From the NCBI RefSeq assembly GCF_003337175.1, contig NZ_NETH01000006.1, positions 1-64,000 on the forward strand: 64,000 nt of DNA, given 5' to 3'. The stretch comes from Streptococcus gallolyticus (GTDB lineage: Bacteria; Bacillota; Bacilli; Lactobacillales; Streptococcaceae). Below, one piece after another: positions 59,200 through 64,000 of the stretch; positions within the stretch are counted from its first letter, which is position 1, and each line of letters starts with the position of its first letter. The position numbers were made by a program, and so were the translations under genes. The notes under the pieces are model-generated. The model did not search any database, was not told where the DNA came from, and worked only from the letters and a program-made list of their open reading frames with translations.

Positions 59200-59270
59200 G
59201 GCGGTATAGCCAAGTGGTAAGGCACGGCTCTGCAAAAGCTTGATCGTCGGTTCAAATCCGTCTACCGCCT
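59200..59270 (+). tRNA. tRNA-Cys (GCA)
   Basis: 71 nt. The acceptor stem GGCGGTA/TACCGCC has discriminator T59270. The D arm is AGCCAAGTGGTAAGGC, the anticodon stem-loop is CGGCTCTGCAAAAGCTTG with anticodon GCA, and the T arm is GTCGGTTCAAATCCGTC. CCA is not encoded. It is followed directly by T-run sequence and a small hairpin (AAACCTTGAT/AACAAGGTTT). The 3' part is the likely attachment site of the element to the right. Confidence 0.96.
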
Positions 59271-59392
59271 TTTTGATACATTTTAGTCTTTCTTTAACAA
59301 CACAAAAACCTTGATTTAACAAGGTTTTTTAATTTTATAAACAGATAACAAAAGATAAAACATAAAATAATTTGGGGCGAATTTGGGGCAAG

Positions 59393-60460
59393 CTAAGCAG
59401 CTGCAAAAATCTCTTTGATAATTTCGTGATTTTGTTCTGCCAGTTTTTCCATTTGGTGTGAATAGACTTTCAATGTGATGTCTGGGCTTTCATGACCCAG
59501 TAATTTTGAAATGGTAATAATATCAATTCGTTTCAAAATCAAGTAAGACGCATAAGTATGTCTTAATGAGTGGTTACGTACCTTGCGCTTAACCAACTGC
59601 TTTATAAGCTTATTGCATGCCGAATTTGATACACCGTAACATATACGGTTTTTGTCATTTTCTTTCCAGTATTTAGCTCGAAAGATAGTAAGCACGTTGA
59701 CAGTGACTGCATCAATAGGAATTTTTCGTTTTGATTGTTCGTTTTTAGTTTCGCAAAAATCTTGAGTGATAGAGTAGTCAAATGCTTTATTAATGGTGAT
59801 AAATCCATTTTCAAAATCGACATTATCCCATGTAAGCCCCATGACCTCCGAAAAACGCATACCAGTAACCGCCAAAAGATATAAGGTGAAATAAGAAATA
59901 TATTGTATTTTTTGACGTGTGGTGTCAATCAAATACAAGTATTCATTCTCTTCCAGAAAATCTTCATTTTCAGACCGCTTTTTAATTTGTGACCTTGCCT
60001 TAGCTTCTTCAGCAAAATTGTAGGTGATAATTTGTTCTCTAACCGCTATTTTCATAGCACCTTTGATTTGATAGTGAAATTTTTCAAGAGTTTCTTGAGC
60101 GTATTTCTCGCCGAATTCATTCAAAACTTGCTGATATTGTAGCGGTGTAATATCTTTAACTTTTGTATCACTAAAAATATGTTTGATGTGTTTTAGGTTT
60201 TTAGTGTATGTTTGCCACGTCTTATCTGTAACATGTGGTCTTTTATAGATTTCAGACCATAGCTTAACAAAGTCATACAATGTGATGTTTTCGTTTTGGA
60301 AACTATTTTGATTTAGCTTTAACTCAGCTTCTAAAGCGGCTGCTTTGGCTAAAGCTTTTGTTTTAAACTTAGATTTAGATTTTTGACGATATTTCCCATT
60401 AGCGTCTTTGTAGCTAATACGATATTCCCAACCGTTACTACGTTTGCGAAAATAAGCCAT
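59393..60460 (-). CDS. int: Tyrosine-type site-specific integrase
   Basis: 355 residues. An N-terminal AP2-like arm-binding domain (YFRKRSNGWEYRISYKDANGKYRQ), a core-binding SAM-like domain (about 60-150) and a catalytic domain carry the Arg of TGMRFSEVMGLTWDN, HSLRHTYAS (His and Arg) and LGHESPDITLKVYSH (His and the nucleophile Tyr). It integrates and excises the element at the nearby tRNA-Cys. GAGG precedes the ATG. Its 5' end abuts a plus-strand promoter for a small RNA. Confidence 0.94.
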   Translation of the reverse strand: MAYFRKRSNGWEYRISYKDANGKYRQKSKSKFKTKALAKAAALEAELKLNQNSFQNENITLYDFVKLWSEIYKRPHVTDKTWQTYTKNLKHIKHIFSDTKVKDITPLQYQQVLNEFGEKYAQETLEKFHYQIKGAMKIAVREQIITYNFAEEAKARSQIKKRSENEDFLEENEYLYLIDTTRQKIQYISYFTLYLLAVTGMRFSEVMGLTWDNVDFENGFITINKAFDYSITQDFCETKNEQSKRKIPIDAVTVNVLTIFRAKYWKENDKNRICYGVSNSACNKLIKQLVKRKVRNHSLRHTYASYLILKRIDIITISKLLGHESPDITLKVYSHQMEKLAEQNHEIIKEIFAAA

Positions 60461-60490
60461 TTGCTTTATACCTCATTTCTATGGTAAAAT
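60461..60490 (+). promoter_or_regulatory. Promoter reading away from int
   Basis: TTGCTT (60461-60466) and TAAAAT (60485-60490) are 18 bp apart. It predicts a transcript starting near 60497. Confidence 0.5.
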
Positions 60491-60492
60491 GG

Positions 60493-60587
60493 GTATAGTA
60501 AAGAGCCCTACGCATGCAGGTTTTTACTATACTACCAATTATTCCTTACACTCTAAGTTTGGCGACGGAGAGTGTAAGGTTTTTTTG
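60493..60587 (+). ncRNA. Candidate small RNA between int and abiF
   Basis: About 90 nt. A 10-bp stem GTATAGTAAA (60493-60502)/TTTACTATAC (60523-60532) has a loop containing the self-complementary GCATGC (60512-60517), flanked by CCT/AGG. It is followed by an 11-bp stem CCTTACACTCT (60544-60554)/AGAGTGTAAGG (60569-60579) and seven T, a textbook terminator. There is no open frame with a ribosome-binding site. It is convergent with abiF. Function unknown. Confidence 0.6.
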
Positions 60588-60682
60588 TTTAGTCGTTAAT
60601 AATATTTGGTTTTAAATTTATTTTTTTCTGCAGGGGTTCTATTTTGATTTTTAATTTTATCTAAGTTAGTTTTCCAAGATTT
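60588..60682. other. AT-rich spacer before the abiF stop
   Basis: No feature was recognised in this short stretch; it separates the plus-strand RNA from the convergent abiF gene. Confidence 0.5.
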
Positions 60683-61669
60683 TTAAGAAATATTATTTTG
60701 TAAAATCTTTTCTGATGTATCCCAATCGGTAGGAAAATCGATAGAAATTAACACTTTTGAAATCGGAATTGAATAAAGTTTTTTCTTTAATGTGTTGATT
60801 CGCTTTAAAATTGTATTATGCAGTACAGCGTATTGAGATGATGATAACAAGCACCTTAAGTATAAAAAAACAAAATATAAACCTTGTTTATTGCATTTTG
60901 ATGCGTTTAGAGGCATCCATTTTTGTGTTTTTAAATTTTTCCAACATCTATGATTGAAAAGTAGATTGTTGTGAGCAGCAATATTTCTAAATTCATTGGC
61001 ATTTTTTAAGAAATTTAGCAATGTTGAAACAGAAATGATATTCTTTGAAGGGATGTTTGTTATATTTTGTAAATTATCTTGCAGAAAAGTGGATAAATCA
61101 AAAGAAATTTTTTCTTGAAGATTACAATCTAGATGTTCATAAAATGTAACTATTTGCCCAAAAGTCATGTCATTACATATTACCCAAAAAGGGACACCGT
61201 CATGTTTCATATAGTAGTGTTTTATCGAGTTGCTTTGTTTCTTTTTGATGTTTAAATTTATAATTTGAGATAGATTACCAATTAGTTTTGAAATACTAGA
61301 TATTTCTTTAAAGTCGTTGGTATTCTTAAAATTATTAGTTTTTAAGTAGGAATATGGTTCAGGAAATTTTTCTGAAAATCTATAGGCGACTACAGACTTA
61401 AAATGTTTTTCTGCATCAATAAGTGCATTCAAAAGAGTTGTTTTGAGTTCTTTGTCAAATAAATGGATTGCTTCGATCTCTCTAAAGTCAACTGTAGAAA
61501 TATAATTTTCAGGGTTTCTTTTTGTTGTAAAAAATTTACTATAGCCATTAATAACATTATAGTAATTATTAGTTAGTAAATATTGTTTTGCATGTTCATA
61601 ATTTTTGACGTTTAGACCACGTCGTTTTAAAATTGCGATTTGTTGATCTAGTGTTTTAAATGGTTTCAC
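60683..61669 (-). CDS. Abi_2 family abortive-infection protein, AbiF/AbiD type
   Basis: 328 residues from GTG 61669, with AAAGGAG 6 nt upstream. The N-terminus KPFKTLDQQIAILKRRGL and LLTNNYYNVINGYSKFF are typical of Abi_2. The C-terminal EFRNIAAHNNLLFNHRCW carries the HEPN ribonuclease motif R-x4-H (R228-H233). Such proteins halt cell growth on phage infection. Published work that I recall links AbiF to a conserved neighbouring RNA acting as antitoxin and to the ancestry of Cas13. Here a promoter, a structured short RNA and a terminator lie directly before the gene. It is part of the prophage lysogeny region and probably protects the lysogen against other phages. Confidence 0.85.
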   Translation of the reverse strand: MKPFKTLDQQIAILKRRGLNVKNYEHAKQYLLTNNYYNVINGYSKFFTTKRNPENYISTVDFREIEAIHLFDKELKTTLLNALIDAEKHFKSVVAYRFSEKFPEPYSYLKTNNFKNTNDFKEISSISKLIGNLSQIINLNIKKKQSNSIKHYYMKHDGVPFWVICNDMTFGQIVTFYEHLDCNLQEKISFDLSTFLQDNLQNITNIPSKNIISVSTLLNFLKNANEFRNIAAHNNLLFNHRCWKNLKTQKWMPLNASKCNKQGLYFVFLYLRCLLSSSQYAVLHNTILKRINTLKKKLYSIPISKVLISIDFPTDWDTSEKILQNNIS

Positions 61670-61690
61670 TTAGAACTCCTTTATATAAAC

Positions 61691-61764
61691 AAAAATGGCA
61701 TCTACAAATATAGATGCCATACTTTTGCGTTACATATTCCCTCAGAAATATGAACTTAACTCGT
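61691..61764 (-). ncRNA. Structured RNA ending at a terminator just before abiF
   Basis: About 75 nt from the promoter at 61.8 kb. The 5' hairpin is CATATT (61752-61747 on the minus strand) with AATATG (61738-61733) and an 8-nt loop. Then comes a perfect 10-bp stem ATGGCATCTA/TAGATGCCAT (61720-61695) followed by TTTTT. The abiF GTG is about 22 nt beyond, so abiF is made only by read-through. This promoter-RNA-terminator-toxin order is that of type III-like RNA antitoxin modules. Confidence 0.65.
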
Positions 61765-61770
61765 AGTTTT

Positions 61771-61799
61771 ATGGTATCCTATTTGATTTTTTTTGTCAA
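61771..61799 (-). promoter_or_regulatory. Promoter of the RNA-abiF unit
   Basis: On the minus strand TTGACA (61799-61794) and TACCAT (61776-61771) are 17 bp apart. The -35 is perfect. Confidence 0.65.
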
Positions 61800-61818
61800 C
61801 TCTTTTGAGTAAAAAAAC

Positions 61819-62559
61819 TTATTTTTCTGTATATCTTCCAACAACTTCGCCGATAATTCTAAAATCGCTATCGGCATCAATTGGGATGTCTTTGTATTTT
61901 TCGGTATTAAAGCTATGTAAGCACGCTCCAGAATCGTCAATGATTAATTCTTTGATATAAGCATCACCATACAACTCAAATACACCAATATCACCACTTG
62001 ATAAGTCAACAGATAGCTTTACAAATACGTAATCGCCGGAATGATATTCTGGTTCCATTGAATCTCCGTAAATAGGAACGACAAAATCAGCCTCTATATC
62101 TACTGGTAACTCAATCTGTTCAACTTGTACATCGTTTAAATATTGTCCTGTACCGGCGGAAGCGGGTTGGTCGTAGTAGTCGTAGGTGTAGTAGGTAGCT
62201 TGTGGTTCGTCTACTGTAACTTCAGATTCTTGTGCTTGCAATTGGTCTGTAGCGTAGCATAGTACGTTTTCTTGGCGTTTGTGGTGGAGTTGAACTACTG
62301 TGTCAGAAATCGCCTGCACGGTCGAATTAGAGAGTTGTGAGGGCTTTTGGTCAACTCCAAACATCATTACTTGTGGACTAATTCCAAAAAAGTGAGCAAT
62401 TTCTTCTATTTCATAAATTTTAGGCGAACGAGTTCCACTTTCCCATTTAGAAATAGTTGATTTTGTTTTTCCTATTCTCTCCGCAAGCTGTTCCATCGTG
62501 AGCCCATTTGCAGTCCGATATTTTTTTACCATTGCGGGGAACGCTATCGTTGTATCCAT
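61819..62559 (-). CDS. CI-like phage repressor with S24 (LexA-type) peptidase domain
   Basis: 246 residues from ATG 62559 (AAAGGAGG upstream; the longer frame is not supported). The N-terminal HTH_3 is LTMEQLAERIGKTKSTISKWESG (about 20-42). The linker contains an Ala135-Gly136 pair suitable for self-cleavage. The S24 domain has Ser167 in YGDSMEPEYHSGDYVFV and Lys203 in AYIKEL. RecA stimulates such repressors to cleave themselves, inducing the prophage. It is divergent from the early operon. Confidence 0.9.
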   Translation of the reverse strand: MDTTIAFPAMVKKYRTANGLTMEQLAERIGKTKSTISKWESGTRSPKIYEIEEIAHFFGISPQVMMFGVDQKPSQLSNSTVQAISDTVVQLHHKRQENVLCYATDQLQAQESEVTVDEPQATYYTYDYYDQPASAGTGQYLNDVQVEQIELPVDIEADFVVPIYGDSMEPEYHSGDYVFVKLSVDLSSGDIGVFELYGDAYIKELIIDDSGACLHSFNTEKYKDIPIDADSDFRIIGEVVGRYTEK

Positions 62560-62577
62560 GAGTACCTCCTTTTCTAC

Positions 62578-62690
62578 ATTATATAACAGTTGTTTTCTTT
62601 TTGTCAACAAAAAGGATAAAAAATTAAATCCAAAAAAGTTGACTTTTATAACACAAAACTGTTGACAAATAGGAAACTAAGAGATATAAT
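62578..62690. promoter_or_regulatory. Divergent repressor/early promoters with repeated GTTGAC sites
   Basis: Repressor promoter on the minus strand: TTGACA (62607-62602) and TATAAT (62583-62578), spacing 18. Early promoter on the plus strand: TTGACA (62662-62667) and TATAAT (62685-62690), spacing 17. GTTGAC/GTCAAC motifs recur near 62603, 62638 and 62661, with a relative AACAGTTG at 62585; these are candidate repressor operators. Confidence 0.65.
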
Positions 62691-62752
62691 ATATTTGTAA
62701 GATTGAGAAAGGCAATCTTAGACAAGGAAACTAGTAGAAAGGATTCGTTATA

Positions 62753-62863
62753 ATGAAAAAGCGCAAAAAGAAAAGACTTACTAATGAAGTCAAAATCGGT
62801 TTGATAATCGCACTTATCAATTTAATCACTGCATTAGTAAATCTTATTTCAAAACTCTTCTAA
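62753..62863 (+). CDS. Small basic membrane peptide, early operon
   Basis: 36 residues: a basic start (MKKRKKKRLTNEVK) then a single hydrophobic helix to the end. GAAAGGA precedes the ATG. It is the first gene downstream of the early promoter. A short hairpin-rich stretch follows (GGGGCAAAAGCCCC, 62878-62891). Function unknown; similar short peptides are common in streptococcal phages next to cro. Confidence 0.6.
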   Translation: MKKRKKKRLTNEVKIGLIIALINLITALVNLISKLF

Positions 62864-62933
62864 AAAGAGAGGTGGGCGGGGCAAAAGCCCCAACCACATT
62901 TATGTGATTTCATTATAGCAAAAGGTGGAAAAA

Positions 62934-63017
62934 ATGCAAGATAAAACCGCTAAAATCATAATTTGGTCTTTGATTGTCTTAACCATTGTTATTATCATTG
63001 CCACTTGGTTGGCGTAG
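62934..63017 (+). CDS. 27-residue single-helix membrane peptide
   Basis: It begins MQDKTAKIIIWSLIVLTIVI, a one-helix peptide. AAAGGTGG precedes the ATG. It lies 16 nt before the Cro-like gene. Function unknown. Confidence 0.5.
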   Translation: MQDKTAKIIIWSLIVLTIVIIIATWLA

Positions 63018-63033
63018 AAAGGAAGAAATACTA

Positions 63034-63240
63034 TTGGAAAAAACTGAATTTGAAAAATTGCTAGATTCTAGTGGTATCAAGCGCAAAGTTATTGCTGAGC
63101 GCATGGGGATGACTAGAACAGGTTTCTATAAAAAACAAAAGAAACCAAAAGAAAGATTTGATGGCAACGAAATGTTGCGCTTGTCTGAAATTCTTGGAGT
63201 AGATTCTAAAGTGGTTCTTGAAGCCATTTTAGTTTCGTAG
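63034..63240 (+). CDS. Cro-like small helix-turn-helix protein
   Basis: 68 residues from TTG 63034, with AAAGGAAG upstream; the longer frame has no start support. The helix-turn-helix is IKRKVIAERMGMTRTGFYKKQKKP (about 14-37). Size and position opposite the repressor fit a Cro-type regulator of the lytic switch, or a small accessory repressor. Confidence 0.7.
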   Translation: MEKTEFEKLLDSSGIKRKVIAERMGMTRTGFYKKQKKPKERFDGNEMLRLSEILGVDSKVVLEAILVS

Positions 63241-63284
63241 ATAAGTTGACAAAAATAACACAACTAGAAAGGAGCATGAGTAAC

Positions 63285-63362
63285 ATGATACTAACAATAG
63301 CATTGATTGCTAACTTAATTTTAAACATTGTGATTTTAGTTAGACTTCGTGAAATGAAGTGA
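63285..63362 (+). CDS. 25-residue membrane peptide
   Basis: It begins MILTIALIANLILNIVILVR, a single helix. AAAGGAG lies 10 nt before ATG 63285; ATG 63276 would be too close to it. The end overlaps the convergent gene at 63336. Function unknown. Confidence 0.5.
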   Translation: MILTIALIANLILNIVILVRLREMK

Positions 63363-63848
63363 GAAAGTCTTAGTCTTTGACCATCTATGAAGCGGCTTAT
63401 CTGAAGTTACATGAATAATCATGTTAGGTGCGAATGGATTGATGTAGTATTTGAACGTCATAGAATCATTTGCAGGAATAAACACTTCATTGATAAACGG
63501 AGCTTCAAAATAGTATGGTTCTGGAATGTAGACTGGCGAAAACAATGAATCAGTCATTTCAGGTATTTGTGGGGGTTGGTATTCGTGCCCAAGTATCAGA
63601 GAAGCTGGTGTACCGTCTTGATTACATAGTTTAATGTCGGTTATTTTAACAGCTAATGTCGAATTATTGAAAATGCAAAAACAAATAAAGAATGGATTGT
63701 GTTCTAATTCTTCAAAAGTTGCATCTGTAATTTCTAAAGAAATTTTGTCACGTTGTCTTGTGTACCAGACACTGTACAAGGCGACTAGTAAAGCGATTAG
63801 GGCAATGAGAAAATTCCAAAAATTCCACGAAAACAACAAATTATTCAT
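63336..63848 (-). CDS. Hypothetical membrane-anchored protein in the prophage
   Basis: 170 residues. One N-terminal membrane helix (about 10-28: FWNFLIALIALLVALYSVWY) is followed by a basic stop-transfer TRQRDK and a beta-rich soluble domain. GAGG precedes the ATG. It is transcribed against the surrounding early genes, which marks it as an independently expressed cargo gene, possibly a superinfection-exclusion or defence function (inference). Family not recognised. Confidence 0.7.
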   Translation of the reverse strand: MNNLLFSWNFWNFLIALIALLVALYSVWYTRQRDKISLEITDATFEELEHNPFFICFCIFNNSTLAVKITDIKLCNQDGTPASLILGHEYQPPQIPEMTDSLFSPVYIPEPYYFEAPFINEVFIPANDSMTFKYYINPFAPNMIIHVTSDKPLHRWSKTKTFSLHFTKSN

Positions 63849-63900
63849 AATAAAACCTCGTTTTATTAGATATTATACCAAAACACGGAAAGGAGCGAGC

Positions 63901-64000
63901 ATGAAAGAAATAAAAATCCCCGAAATTATCGGAGATATTGAAATCGACCTAGAACAACACGATGTATTGTTGACAGCTAGGTTTGACAGACCAGTCTTGT
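63901..64000 (+). CDS. Prophage early gene, 5' part
   Basis: The frame starts at ATG 63901 with AAAGGAG upstream and runs off the window (MKEIKIPEIIGDIEIDLEQH...). It is short of information; no family recognised. Confidence 0.55.
   Translation, partial: MKEIKIPEIIGDIEIDLEQHDVLLTARFDRPVL

Larger units (their letters stand above)
59240..64000. mobile_element. Left end of a prophage-like element at tRNA-Cys
   Basis: A tyrosine integrase gene starts 120 bp from tRNA-Cys and points towards it. Behind it come an AbiF-type gene, a LexA-like repressor, divergent promoters and a string of very short early genes. This is the lysogeny module of a temperate streptococcal phage; an integrative conjugative element is less likely. 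The other end, with the second copy of the tRNA 3' end, is outside the window. Confidence 0.8.

Overview
The window looks like a low-GC Gram-positive chromosome of the genus Streptococcus. The evidence is the gene order (sdaAA/sdaAB, mnmA, mnmG, gdpP-rplI-dnaC; argS/argR-mutS-mutL-ruvA-cinA-recA-spxA; ireB-ruvX-yrzB; nrdD-nrdG-ruvB; treR/treP-treC), two ComX-type CIN boxes, Veg, SpxA and TTG starts on recA and dnaC. From general resemblance I would guess the bovis/equinus group, but no single feature proves it. By gene order this block probably lies near the chromosome origin; that is inference.

Layout. 1-243: tail of an IS110-type transposase. 429-11 kb: serine dehydratase, tRNA-modification genes, c-di-AMP phosphodiesterase GdpP, L9, replicative helicase, Veg and S4. 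11-14.6 kb: a TetR regulator divergent from a YhgE/Pip-type membrane protein, then a DUF1304 protein. 14.6-19.5 kb: an AT-rich accessory island bracketed by a decayed copy and an intact copy of a cytosine-methyltransferase 3' end; it holds a truncated radical SAM gene, a two-gene ABC transporter and a type II restriction-modification pair whose promoter carries an SsoII-like operator. 19.6-30 kb: L33, L32, hisS, aspS, two YitT paralogues, a secreted esterase behind a cre site and a structured leader, argS and argR. 30-39.5 kb: mismatch repair, Holliday-junction, competence and recombination genes and spxA. 39.7-48 kb: ireB operon, a 42-codon gene with its own CIN box, a polytopic membrane protein, and the anaerobic ribonucleotide reductase locus under tandem NrdR boxes, ending with ruvB. 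48-53.3 kb: a non-coding stretch with DnaA-box-like sites, then the trehalose locus. 53.3-59.1 kb: decayed membrane-protein genes, an oxidoreductase, PepO, a broken rgg-type regulator, a 20-residue hydrophobic peptide gene and an LD-carboxypeptidase. 59.2 kb to the right edge: tRNA-Cys followed by the left end of a prophage-like element (integrase, AbiF-type HEPN protein, LexA-like repressor, early small genes); it runs out of the window.

How parts work together. MnmA and MnmG modify the wobble uridine of the same tRNAs. NrdD is activated by NrdG, and both appear to be under NrdR. TreP imports trehalose as the 6-phosphate and TreC cleaves it under TreR and CcpA control. CinA and RecA, and a new small protein, are predicted members of the competence regulon.

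Most interesting signals: (1) the AbiF-type gene is preceded by promoter, short structured RNA and intrinsic terminator, the layout of an RNA-antitoxin module, and a second promoter-hairpin-terminator unit on the opposite strand lies between integrase and abiF; (2) the 42-codon CIN-box gene; (3) the restriction-modification island with its operator and duplicated methyltransferase end; (4) the 20-residue hydrophobic peptide beside a dead rgg; (5) two kinds of dispersed intergenic repeats.
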